DNA of 64,000 nucleotides, taken from positions 170,239 through 234,238 of the forward strand of contig NZ_WTUX01000002.1 of the NCBI RefSeq assembly GCF_009882975.1, given 5' to 3'. A model generated the notes under the pieces. That model made no database searches and was not told the origin of the DNA. It worked only from the letters and a program-made list of their open reading frames with translations. The position numbers and the translations under genes are program-made. Below, piece by piece: positions 44,090 through 52,766 of the stretch (the first letter of the stretch is position 1; every line of letters begins with the position of its first letter). This stretch comes from Maritimibacter harenae. Lineage in GTDB: Bacteria > Pseudomonadota > Alphaproteobacteria > Rhodobacterales > Rhodobacteraceae.

Positions 44090-45379
44090 ATGGATCTTAT
44101 CGCGAAGGCGACCTCGGTCGTGGGCGGCACGATCGCGTTCATGCGGCGCATGGGATCGCCCGCACAACAGGCGTTCGGCGCCACCCCGGACATCCCCGAG
44201 GCACGCGCGCAGGGGATCATGACGCTGAAGATGCCCGCCGCGGAGGGCTGGAAGGACGGTCACGTCCCGACCTGTGCGCCGGGGCTCAAGGTGAACGCCT
44301 TCGCCTCGGGGCTGGACCACCCGCGCTGGATCGAGGTGCTGCCGAACGGCGACGTCCTGGTGGCGGAATCGAAAGAGCAGGCGGGGCCGCCCAAGACGCT
44401 GATGGACCATGCCGCCCAGGCAACGATGCGGCGGGTGAAGGCGATCGGCAAGAGCGCCAACCGTGTCAGCCTGTGGCGCGACGCCGACGGGGACGGCGTG
44501 GCCGAGATCCGCGAAGTCTTCGTCGAGAACCAGAACCAGCCCTTCGGCATGGCGCTGGTGGGTGAGCGCTTCTACCTCGGCAACACCGACGGCATCCGCG
44601 TTTTCGATTACACCCCGGGCGCCACGTCGCTCTCGGGCAGCGGTGAACAACTCGTCGATTTCAAGCCGCACGGGCACTGGACGCGCAGCCTCCTCGCCTC
44701 GCCCGACGGGACCAAGGTCTATGCCGGCGTCGGCTCGCTCACCAACATCGCCGACCAGGGGATGGAGGTCGAGGAGGGCCGCGCGGCGATCTGGGAGCTC
44801 GACGTGGCGAGCGGCGAGGCGCGCGTCTTTGCCTCCGGCCTGCGCAACGCGGTCGGCATGGCGTGGGAGCCAGAGACGGGCAAGCTCTGGACCGTGGTCA
44901 ACGAACGCGACGGGCTGGGCGACGAGACCCCGCCCGACTACCTCACCTCGGTCGAGGAGGGGGGCTTCTACGGCTGGCCCTACTGCTACTGGGGCCAGAC
45001 GGTCGACGACCGCGTCCCGCGGGATCCCGAGATGGTCGCGAAGGCGATCAAGCCGGACTACGCGCTGGGCGGTCATACCGCGTCGCTCGGCCTGTGCTGG
45101 ATGCCCGACGGCACGCTCCCGGGCTTCGGCGCCGGCATGGTCATCGGTCAGCACGGATCGTGGAACCGCTCGAAACTCTCCGGCTACCGGCTGATCTTCG
45201 TGCCGTTCGAGAACGGCGCGCCGAGCGGCCCGTCGCGCGACATCCTGTCGGGCTTCCTGTCGGAGGACGAGAAACTGGCCTACGGCCGCCCGGTCGGCGT
45301 GACCGTCGGCCCGGACGGCAAATCGCTCCTGATGGCCGACGACGTGGGCGACATCATCTGGCGCGTGACCGGGGCTTGA
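44090..45379 (+). CDS. Sorbosone dehydrogenase-like/PQQ-type beta-propeller protein
   Basis: Protein of 429 residues of the glucose/sorbosone dehydrogenase beta-propeller family. Typical repeats are LDHPRWIEVLPNGDVLVAES, NQPFGMALVGERFYLGNTDG, GLRNAVGMAWEPETGKLW and GQHGSWNRSKLSGY. The family oxidises aldoses or sorbosone using PQQ, but binding residues cannot be confirmed by eye. The N-terminus is weakly hydrophobic and not a clear signal peptide. The start is well supported by AAAGGAGG. It appears monocistronic, with a bidirectional terminator at 45396-45415. Confidence 0.8.
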   Translation: MDLIAKATSVVGGTIAFMRRMGSPAQQAFGATPDIPEARAQGIMTLKMPAAEGWKDGHVPTCAPGLKVNAFASGLDHPRWIEVLPNGDVLVAESKEQAGPPKTLMDHAAQATMRRVKAIGKSANRVSLWRDADGDGVAEIREVFVENQNQPFGMALVGERFYLGNTDGIRVFDYTPGATSLSGSGEQLVDFKPHGHWTRSLLASPDGTKVYAGVGSLTNIADQGMEVEEGRAAIWELDVASGEARVFASGLRNAVGMAWEPETGKLWTVVNERDGLGDETPPDYLTSVEEGGFYGWPYCYWGQTVDDRVPRDPEMVAKAIKPDYALGGHTASLGLCWMPDGTLPGFGAGMVIGQHGSWNRSKLSGYRLIFVPFENGAPSGPSRDILSGFLSEDEKLAYGRPVGVTVGPDGKSLLMADDVGDIIWRVTGA

Positions 45380-45395
45380 GCCGAGAGAAAGAAAA

Positions 45396-45415
45396 GGGGG
45401 CGCAGAAGCGCCCCC
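45396..45415. terminator. Bidirectional intrinsic terminator
   Basis: GGGGGCGC (45396-45403) pairs with GCGCCCCC (45408-45415) around AGAA. On the minus strand it is followed by TTTTCTTTC, making a good terminator for the autotransporter gene; on the plus strand the tail is weaker (TCGTGT). Confidence 0.78.
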
Positions 45416-45446
45416 TCGTGTCATTCCGCCTGTCGGGTGGTCCCGG

Positions 45447-47114
45447 TCAGAACGTGAGGCCGACCGTCAGGTTGCCTTGCGCCGAGCGGTTCGTGGTGCC
45501 CAGGCCGCGACCCGAGAAGCTGGCATCGACGTTGATGCCGTTGGGCGCGGTGAACGAGAACCCGGCGCCGACCACGCCGCCGAGGCGGCTGTTGTCGTAG
45601 GCGGTCGCGAAGAGGGCGATCGAGTTGTCGCCATTGGTGCGCACGTAATCCATGCCGGCCAACGCGTAGAACGCGCCGCTGCCCTCGGGCGTCGTGAAGG
45701 ATTGTTCAAGCCGCGCGGTGGCTTCGCCGCGCACGAACCAGGACGGCTGCACCGTGATCGACTGGCCCATGCCGGTCAGCGGTTCGTAGAACTCCTTGCC
45801 CGCCGCCACGCTCGCCTGCGGAACGATGGACAGGCCCGGCTGGCCAAGCGCGACGCGCCCCTCGACCGTCAGCTCGCCCGAGAAGCGGTTGCTGGCCGAG
45901 GTGAACGTGCCCAGCGGCATGGTCACGCTGTCATAGGTCGTGCGGGTGTAGTTGGCCGACGCGGTGACGAGAAGGTTGTCGTTGATCTCGTAACCCACGT
46001 AGGGCGACACGGTGTAGCCCGTGGCGGAGGTCGCCAGCTTGCCCGTCTGAAGGCTCGACTGCGTATAGGCGAAGGACAGGCCCCCCAGGAACTCCGGGGT
46101 CAGGCGGTAGTCGCCGCCGACGTGGAAACCGTGGGTGACGCCGGTCATCGCCGGGCCCGCGTTCCCAGTGGTGGTCACGGCGCTGGCCGTGGCCCAGGTG
46201 GAGAAGCGGTCGCCGGTGCCGAGGTCGCCGCTGCCCTTGGTCGACATGCGCTCGACCTGCTGGCCGTAGGCGAAGGCCTTGCGCACCTGCTCGGTCGTCA
46301 GGTCCGATTGGGTGCCGGTCTGCATCAGGCCGATTTCCGATCCCGTGATCTGCTGATCGTTCGCCATCCCCTCGAACGGGTTGAGCGGGTTTCGTGCGGA
46401 GGTCGGGGAGGTGACGAGGATCGTCATGCCGTCGGTCATGACCTGCTCGTTGGCGAGGTAGGCCACGCCGTCGGTGTAGGTCCCGTTCTGGATGCCGACG
46501 GTCGCCCGCGCGCCCGCCTCGGCCGAAACGCGGTCATAGGCCATGACGATCGTTCCGTCCCGCAACAGCATCACGTTGTAGCGCAGGGGCGCATTGTCAT
46601 CCGTTGTACCGGCGCCAGCAAAATGCACGGCGTTCCACTGGGCAACGTAGGTCTCCGTGCCGATCGGGCTCGAGGCCTGATCGAAATATTGCCCGTAGAC
46701 GTTGGCGACTGTGTCGTCGTGATAGGGATAGATACGGGCGCCGGAACCGGTACTCGGGGCAGTCGGCAAGACAGCATCGTTGGAAAGATCCGGCCCATAG
46801 TCGATCGAAGAGGTCGAGATGTAGCCGTTCGTCGCGAACGTCAGGTTGGTGTAATCCGTGCCGTAGAACGGAAATACAAGGCCGCCTAGCGATACGTTCC
46901 GGGCAGAAACGTCATCGCCGAAGACAAGGTGCGTCCCCGTGCCGGCGATGTCGTGGAACAGGTCCGTGGGGATGGTCGGGTCGAACTTGGAGCTCGTGAT
47001 CGAATTCCCGTATGAATCCGATCCGGGCGCTTCCGCCAGGGCCATTCCGGAGATGCAGGCGAGGGCGGTTCCGGACATGAGGACATGCCGAAGGACGCGA
47101 TTTGCAGTGGTCAT
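45447..47114 (-). CDS. Autotransporter-domain outer-membrane protein
   Basis: Protein of 555 residues. A signal peptide ends near GMALAEAP. The passenger of ~250 residues has strand-rich segments (LVFPFYGTDYTNLTFATNGYIS, shown in part, and RYNVMLLRDGTIVMAYDRVS) that recall nidogen-like or secreted-calcium-binding modules. From about residue 290 the sequence becomes an autotransporter beta-barrel with alternating polar/apolar strands (GLSFAYTQSSLQTG, YVGYEINDNLLVTASANYTR) and ends in Phe (NLTVGLTF). AGGGG precedes the ATG. Likely a surface protein; function unknown. No protease triad is visible. Confidence 0.8.
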   Translation of the reverse strand: MTTANRVLRHVLMSGTALACISGMALAEAPGSDSYGNSITSSKFDPTIPTDLFHDIAGTGTHLVFGDDVSARNVSLGGLVFPFYGTDYTNLTFATNGYISTSSIDYGPDLSNDAVLPTAPSTGSGARIYPYHDDTVANVYGQYFDQASSPIGTETYVAQWNAVHFAGAGTTDDNAPLRYNVMLLRDGTIVMAYDRVSAEAGARATVGIQNGTYTDGVAYLANEQVMTDGMTILVTSPTSARNPLNPFEGMANDQQITGSEIGLMQTGTQSDLTTEQVRKAFAYGQQVERMSTKGSGDLGTGDRFSTWATASAVTTTGNAGPAMTGVTHGFHVGGDYRLTPEFLGGLSFAYTQSSLQTGKLATSATGYTVSPYVGYEINDNLLVTASANYTRTTYDSVTMPLGTFTSASNRFSGELTVEGRVALGQPGLSIVPQASVAAGKEFYEPLTGMGQSITVQPSWFVRGEATARLEQSFTTPEGSGAFYALAGMDYVRTNGDNSIALFATAYDNSRLGGVVGAGFSFTAPNGINVDASFSGRGLGTTNRSAQGNLTVGLTF

Positions 47115-47307
47115 TGGTACCCCTAATCACTCGTGAAAAACAAAACTGCTTGGCTTATCCGATAGGTCGTACCGGAAGTTCAAAGGGGTAATGGACCTGT
47201 TCGATCAGGTGTTGCCCGCGCAACACGCAAAACGTGTGCGAGAGCGGGTGGCTGTCCGCTTGGTTGCGCCGTGTGCACGTGACGGACGCCGTCCAAGGAC
47301 CGCGAGA

Positions 47308-48507
47308 TCACTCCTTGGCAAAGGAGTCCCGCTCCAACAGGAGGCTCGCCAGGAGGCCGAAGACGAGGCCCCAGAACGGTGCGCCGATGTTGAAGATCGG
47401 CAGGCCCGCCAGCGTGACGAGGAAGGCGACGAGGCCGCCCAGCGGGAAGGTCGGGCCGAACGACGTCTGGAACGCGGCCTGCAGCGTGCGCAGGAGGGCG
47501 AGCCCGGCCAGCGTGCTCAGGAAGGCCGCGGGGGTGGCGAGGAGCAGGCTCGTCACCACGGGCGCGAAGACGCCGAACAGGATCGCGAAACTGCCCAGGA
47601 GGACGGCGGCGAGCCACTGACGTTCGCGCGCACCGCCGGAGACGAGGATCGCGTTCGAGGGACCCGTGAGGCAGGAGGACACGCTGCCGAAGGCGGCCGC
47701 CACCAGCGAAGCGCCGCCGCAGGCCGTGGTGATCGCGTTCACCGGCGGCGTGTGACCGGCCGCGCGCAGGATCACGATGCCCTGGGCGTTCTGGGCGGCG
47801 ATGACGGTGATCGCCAGCGGAACCACCAGCTCCAAAGTGGCCGCGAGCGTGAACTCGGGCGCGTAGAGCTGCGGGGCTGCGAAGATGCGGTCACCGTTCA
47901 AGGCGGGGGCGGCGCCGTTGCCCTGGTAGGCGAGGATCGCGAGTCCCACGATCAGCACCCCGATCATCGGCGGGAAGACCTTCTGCGCGCGTGGCATGGC
48001 GGTCAGCGCGAAGAACGTGGCGGTCATCGCGGCGACCAGCACGAAGTCGGTCTCGAAGGCGAGGATCCAGTCCAGCCCGAATTGCACGAAAACCCCCGCG
48101 ACCATGCCCATCACGATGGGCATCGGCAGCCGGTCCATCGCGGCCTTCACCCAGCCGGTGAGCCCGAGGACCAGCAGAAGCGCGGCGGTCAGGAGGTAGG
48201 CCCCGACCACCTCGGCCAGGCTCATGCTCTCGAGCGCGGTGCCGACCAGCACGGTGCCCGGGATGGTCCAGAAGAACGCCAGCGGCTGGCGGAAGGCCAC
48301 CGACATGCCGATGCTGAGCGCGCCGTTCACCACGAAGGCCGCGAAGATCCAGGAGGCGAGGTCCACCTCGGTCAGCCCGCCGTGCACGCCCGCGCTCAGG
48401 ATGATCGCCACGGGGGCGGAGGCGGCGAAGAGGAAGGCGACGAAGGCGTTGACCGTCTCCGTGACCGGCAGCCGGCTCACGGGTGTGTCGTCGTTTCGGT
48501 CCGTCAT
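47308..48507 (-). CDS. BenE-type benzoate/H+ symporter family protein
   Basis: Membrane protein of 399 residues with about 12 helices, typical of the BenE family. Recognisable pieces are FWTIPGTVLVGTALE, DRLPMPIVMGMVAGVFVQFG, the AAQNAQGIVILRAAGHTPPVNAI region (key AQNAQG) and GGASLVAAAFGSVSSCLTGPSNAI. I chose the ATG at 48507, with GGGAGG 7 bases upstream, over the longer open frame. It is divergent from a MarR-type regulator. Transport of benzoate or a related aromatic acid is the family expectation, and no aromatic ring-opening genes are adjacent. The FAH-family gene at 51581 may be relevant. Confidence 0.82.
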   Translation of the reverse strand: MTDRNDDTPVSRLPVTETVNAFVAFLFAASAPVAIILSAGVHGGLTEVDLASWIFAAFVVNGALSIGMSVAFRQPLAFFWTIPGTVLVGTALESMSLAEVVGAYLLTAALLLVLGLTGWVKAAMDRLPMPIVMGMVAGVFVQFGLDWILAFETDFVLVAAMTATFFALTAMPRAQKVFPPMIGVLIVGLAILAYQGNGAAPALNGDRIFAAPQLYAPEFTLAATLELVVPLAITVIAAQNAQGIVILRAAGHTPPVNAITTACGGASLVAAAFGSVSSCLTGPSNAILVSGGARERQWLAAVLLGSFAILFGVFAPVVTSLLLATPAAFLSTLAGLALLRTLQAAFQTSFGPTFPLGGLVAFLVTLAGLPIFNIGAPFWGLVFGLLASLLLERDSFAKE

Positions 48508-48745
48508 GCGTGCCTCCCACCGTCCCGGTCCGGGGGTTTCGCGCCCCGTCTTCGCGATTGGGTAGCCGCGTTTGTGCCACAGGGTCAACTTGGTGTGCCA
48601 CGATGGGGAGCAGCCGCGACATGTCGTCGGCGCGGCCCGCACGAGGCGGGACGAGATGCACGCGCGGCGCGTCCGCCGCCTTGACTTGGGGCGCCGATCC
48701 GGACAATCGAGGGCACGTCCCGTCCCTTGGAGGAGGATCCGCGCA

Positions 48746-49252
48746 GTGAAAGGCGACAAGACACTCTGCCCAGAGGGCCGCATTTCGAGCCCGACCCGCC
48801 GCCACGCGGACGGGCGAGAGATCGTCGATATCGACACCTACATCCCGTATTTCCTGTCCTCGGTGAACAACGCCCTCTCGCTTGGTGCGTCCTCGGAATA
48901 CCTCGCCGAGTTCGGGGTCGGCATCGCCGACTGGCGCGTGATTTCCATGCTGGCGATCGAGCCGCGCATCCCGGCCGCGCGCATCGTGGAGGTCATCGCG
49001 ATCGACAAGGGGGCGGCCAGCCGGTCGCTCAACAAGCTCGACGAGCTGGGTCTGGTGGATTTCGAGGCGATGGCCAGCGACCCGCGGCGGCGGATCTGGG
49101 AACTCAACGACGCCGGCTACGAGATGCATGACCGCATCCTTGCCGCCGCGCTGGAGCGCGAACGCAAGCTGATCGAGGGCGCCGACCCCGACGACCTCGA
49201 GGCGTTCCTGCGCGTCATCCGCATCATGCGCCGGAACGTCGACCGGCTGTGA
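48746..49252 (+). CDS. MarR-family transcriptional regulator
   Basis: Protein of 168 residues. The winged helix is in LAEFGVGIADWRVISML, then IDKGAASRSLNKLDELGLV and SDPRRRIWELNDAGYEMH. These are the usual MarR helices and wing. I chose GTG at 48746, with GGAGGAGG 9 bases upstream; the open frame extends to 48572, but the earlier part lacks a ribosome site and looks non-coding. It is divergent from the BenE-type symporter and may regulate it in response to an aromatic ligand. Confidence 0.82.
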   Translation: MKGDKTLCPEGRISSPTRRHADGREIVDIDTYIPYFLSSVNNALSLGASSEYLAEFGVGIADWRVISMLAIEPRIPAARIVEVIAIDKGAASRSLNKLDELGLVDFEAMASDPRRRIWELNDAGYEMHDRILAAALERERKLIEGADPDDLEAFLRVIRIMRRNVDRL

Positions 49253-49646
49253 GGCATGCCGCTCCGGACGTTCCGAGGGGAGAGCGCTGCTTTCGTCGCA
49301 CCGGAGCCGCGCGGACATGATCGGGCGCTCTTTCGGGGCGCCAGCCTCCCGAAACATCTCCGGAACGGTGCAGGGGATCGGGCGCGGCAGGAGGCGAAGT
49401 GATTCGGCAATATCGCTTTGAACAATGAACAACCACGGCGCGTATGACCCTGCGTCAACCAAGCGGGGAAGCTGTGCCGGCGCGCCGAAATGCCGATTTT
49501 GGGGCTTTCCGGTTTCGGATCTTAATACAATTTCAACGCCCGTCTCGCAGTGTCGCCATTTCGGTCATGGGTGTAGACAGGTTATCCCTACCTCCCGTAT
49601 TTTCATGATTATTGAAAACAAAATTGAATGATTCTGGGGACGGAAG
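49253..49646. other. Intergenic region without recognised gene
   Basis: About 390 bases, noticeably more AT-rich in the last 150 bases than the surroundings (for example 49600-49632). It probably contains the promoter for the small protein at 49647. No box, repeat or RNA gene could be supported. Confidence 0.5.
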
Positions 49647-50024
49647 ATGAACCATCAGATTTCCGACGCGCGGATATTTGCCGGCGCGGAGCGGATCGAC
49701 ACGAGCCAGCCAAGAGACGGTGACGACGCCGGGTCCGACGACCATATCGTCATCAACGAGACCGTTCTGCGGGCCCTGACCGATCCGAGCTGGGACAAGG
49801 ACGTGGACCAGGCGAAGCTGGTTCTCGACCAGATGGAATTCCGCAGCGCCGCCCCGCTGGGTCAGCGCATCGCCACCCGGATCGTGGAATCGAACGCCGT
49901 CCTCGGGCTCGCCATCGTGGCCACGATCGGCATGATGATCTTCCTGCTCGGCAGTGCCTTCGGGGCGCCCTTCGGCCCGCTGACCGACACGGTCGCGGGG
50001 TTGCCGTCGGTCATGGGGGACTGA
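49647..50024 (+). CDS. Hypothetical single-span membrane protein
   Basis: 125 residues. An acidic soluble N-terminus (SQPRDGDDAGSDDHIVINE) is followed by an amphipathic middle (VDQAKLVLDQMEFRSAAPLGQRI) and one clear hydrophobic helix near residues 85-105 (VLGLAIVATIGMMIFLLGSAFG). GGACGGAAG lies before the ATG. I do not recognise the family. It stands alone between an AT-rich region and a convergent MFS gene. Confidence 0.6.
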   Translation: MNHQISDARIFAGAERIDTSQPRDGDDAGSDDHIVINETVLRALTDPSWDKDVDQAKLVLDQMEFRSAAPLGQRIATRIVESNAVLGLAIVATIGMMIFLLGSAFGAPFGPLTDTVAGLPSVMGD

Positions 50025-50092
50025 CGGCCACGGGGACCGCGCGCCCCGACAATCTTCCGAAAAAATGAGTGGCAAGGGGCCGGTGCCGTCGG

Positions 50093-51364
50093 TCAGGACT
50101 GCGTGTCGCTTTCTGCCTCACGCTCGGCCTCGGCCTGCTCGGCGGCCCAGATACCCGCGGCCTCGACCGCGACGGGCGAGGCGGTGGGCACGACGCCCAG
50201 GTAGCTTTCCGTGTCTTCGGTCGCGACGGCGGCACGCTGGCTCATCCTGAAGAGCGCGTAGAGGGCGATCGCGGCGAAGGTGGCGCCGAGGGCCAGCCAG
50301 AAGGCGAAGGGGCCGAATTGCTGCATCACGCCGCCGGTGGCCAGCGGCCCCAGGATCGCGCCGACGCCGAAGGTCAGGACGAGCCCGCCGGAGGCCGCGG
50401 GCATCTCCTCGGCCGAGAGCGTGTCGTTGGTGTAGGCGAGGAAGAGCGCGTAGAGCGGCGTCGTCACGCCGCCCGCGAAGAAGGCGGCCCCCATCATCGC
50501 CCAGAGGTTGTCGCCGGCGGACCAGGCGAGCGCACAGCACACGAGACCCAGGAGCGCCGCGGCGAAGATCAGCCGCCGCCGGTCCATGCGGTCCGAGAGC
50601 CACCCCACCGGGTATTGCAGCACCAGCGCGCCGGCGAAGAGCATCGCCACGAAGAGCGAGATCTGCGCCGCGCTCATTTCGATCTGGGAGCCGAAGACAG
50701 CCCCCATGCCGGACTGGGTGGCGTAGATGCCGCCCAGCAGGAAGATCCCCACGGTGCCCAGGGGCGAACTTCGAAAGAGCGTGCGCAGCGGCATGGGCCG
50801 GGCCACCTCGGCCGCCGGGACGGGCGAGATCGACAGCAGGATCGGGGCGAAGGAGATCGACACCAGGATCGAGGCCCCGATGAAGAGCGCCGAGCTCGCG
50901 GCGTCCCCGAGGTTCAGAAGCGCCTGCGCGCCGATGATGCCCAGGGTCTGCGCGATCATGTAGGCCGCGAGCACCTTGCCCCGGTTCTCGTTCGTGGAGG
51001 CATCGTTGAGCCAGCTTTCGGCGGTGACGTAGATGCCCGACATGCAGAACCCGATGAGCAGGCGCAGGATTGTCCAGGCCCAGGGTTCGGTCAGGAGCGG
51101 GAAGGCGATGAGCCCCGCGGACATGAAGCTGCCAAGGGCGGCGAAGACGCGCACATGGCCCACGCGGCGGATCATCACCGGGCTGAGCCGCGCGCCGGCC
51201 AGGAAGCCCGCGAAATAGCCGGAGGTCACGATCGCCAGTTCCGAGGCCGAGAACCCCTCGATCCCGCCGCGCAGGCCGATCAGGGTGAAATGCATGCCAT
51301 TGCCGAGCATGATCAGGACGATGCCCAGCAGAAGGGCCCAGACTCCGGACAGAACTTGGCTCAA
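50093..51364 (-). CDS. MFS transporter (YcaD/UMF-like)
   Basis: Membrane carrier of 423 residues with 12 hydrophobic segments. Motif A-like loop is YPVGWLSDRMDRRR, and RLLIGFCMSGIYVTAESWLNDASTNENRGK is typical of the YcaD group (key AESWLND). A ~35-residue acidic tail follows the last helix. The best start is TTG at 51364, with GAGGAG 5-10 bases upstream; no fitting ATG is present nearer. Substrate unknown. Confidence 0.83.
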   Translation of the reverse strand: MSQVLSGVWALLLGIVLIMLGNGMHFTLIGLRGGIEGFSASELAIVTSGYFAGFLAGARLSPVMIRRVGHVRVFAALGSFMSAGLIAFPLLTEPWAWTILRLLIGFCMSGIYVTAESWLNDASTNENRGKVLAAYMIAQTLGIIGAQALLNLGDAASSALFIGASILVSISFAPILLSISPVPAAEVARPMPLRTLFRSSPLGTVGIFLLGGIYATQSGMGAVFGSQIEMSAAQISLFVAMLFAGALVLQYPVGWLSDRMDRRRLIFAAALLGLVCCALAWSAGDNLWAMMGAAFFAGGVTTPLYALFLAYTNDTLSAEEMPAASGGLVLTFGVGAILGPLATGGVMQQFGPFAFWLALGATFAAIALYALFRMSQRAAVATEDTESYLGVVPTASPVAVEAAGIWAAEQAEAEREAESDTQS

Positions 51365-51580
51365 GAGCTCTCCTCTTCCCCGAGGCCGGGCCCTGCGCGC
51401 GGCGCTCGCCCCAGTTGCGCATTGGCGGGGCCGTCCTGTCAATCCGGAACCGGGGGTCTCGTCTGCGGGGTCACTGGCCGGGCGCGCAGGCGCGTTTTGG
51501 CGCGCGAAGTCGCAAAACTGAAAGAAGGGGGCCGGGACCGGCCGCCTCTTTCTTGCGTATTGTCGGAAAGATGAAAGGCG

Positions 51581-52546
51581 TCAGGCGGGGATGACCTTCT
51601 GGTCGATGGCGCCGAAGACCGTTTCGCCGGCCGCGTCGAAGACCTCCATCCGCACGCGATCGCCGAATTTCATGAATTCGGTGGTCGCGTCGCCCTTGTC
51701 GATCATCTCGATCCCGCGCCTTTCGGCGATGCAGGAGGAGCCCACGTCGCGGTAGGTTTCGTTCGACACGGTGCCAGAGCCGATCACGGTGCCTGGCACG
51801 AGGTCGCGCGAATAGGCGGCGTGTTCCACCAGCGCGTCGAACCCAACCGACATGGCGTAACCGTTCGCGGCCCCGAACTTTTCGCCGTTCCACCACACGC
51901 CCAGGTCCAGGTCGATGCGCGCGTCGCGCCAGGCGTCGCCCAACTCGTCCGGCGTCACCGCGACCGGGGCCATCGAACACGCGGGCTTGGCGCGCACCCA
52001 ACCGAAGCCCGCCTTCATCTCGAGCGGGGCGATCCGGCGCAGGGACCAGTCGTTGATCTGCACGAGAAGGCGGATGTGCTGGCGCGCCTCGCGGGCCTTG
52101 ATACCTAGCGGCACGGCATCGGTGATGATCCCGAATTCACCCTCGAAATCGATGAAGTCGTCCTCGGAGGGGAATTTCACGTCCTCGGTCGGGGCGTAGA
52201 ACCGGTCCGAGACGCCCTGGTACATGTAGGGGAAGTCCGGTTTGAACTTGTCCTCCATGCCGAAGACCTTGGCCATCAGCGCGCCGTGGCTGTCGAAGGC
52301 CGAGCCGTCGAGCCATTGCCAGGCGCGCGGAAGCGGGGCCAGCGCGGCGGCCGGGCTGAAGCCACCGCCGAGCCCGTTGTTCACCGCCTCGTATTCCATC
52401 TCCAGCTGGATCTCGACCTCGTCCCAGCGCTCCATCAGCTCCTGCATCGTGTGCGCGCCCTTGGCGGGTTCGATGCGGGTCATGTCGCGACTGACGATGA
52501 ACAGACGCCCGTCCCGGGTGCCGTCCGGCAAGGTGGCGAATTTCAT
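51581..52546 (-). CDS. Fumarylacetoacetate hydrolase family protein
   Basis: Protein of 321 residues with the FAH C-terminal fold: YAPTEDVKFPSEDDFIDFEGEFGIITD supplies the acidic metal ligands (Glu in EGEFG), and VPGTVIGSGTVSNE and the CIAERRG stretch follow. FAH-family enzymes hydrolyse or decarboxylate diketo acids at Mg2+, for instance in tyrosine, homogentisate or gentisate degradation. The ATG at 52546 has GAGGGAGAGG upstream. It is single, in the same direction as the MFS gene but 216 bases away. The precise substrate is not assignable. Confidence 0.82.
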   Translation of the reverse strand: MKFATLPDGTRDGRLFIVSRDMTRIEPAKGAHTMQELMERWDEVEIQLEMEYEAVNNGLGGGFSPAAALAPLPRAWQWLDGSAFDSHGALMAKVFGMEDKFKPDFPYMYQGVSDRFYAPTEDVKFPSEDDFIDFEGEFGIITDAVPLGIKAREARQHIRLLVQINDWSLRRIAPLEMKAGFGWVRAKPACSMAPVAVTPDELGDAWRDARIDLDLGVWWNGEKFGAANGYAMSVGFDALVEHAAYSRDLVPGTVIGSGTVSNETYRDVGSSCIAERRGIEMIDKGDATTEFMKFGDRVRMEVFDAAGETVFGAIDQKVIPA

Positions 52547-52766
52547 GTCCCTCTCCCTCGGATGATGGCGTCCTATGTCGGCCAAAGCGCGGGCGGGGTA
52601 AAGGGGCTTGCGACACCGGGGGTTGATCCGACGGGGGGTGAGCGGTCAGGCTCGGATGACACGTTCATTCAGGGAGTATGTCAGGCAGGCGCGCCGAAAG
52701 GGCCGTTTTCACATTTCCAGACAGAGACTTACTGGCATGCTCCCGCTTTCAGACAGGAGCTGCACC

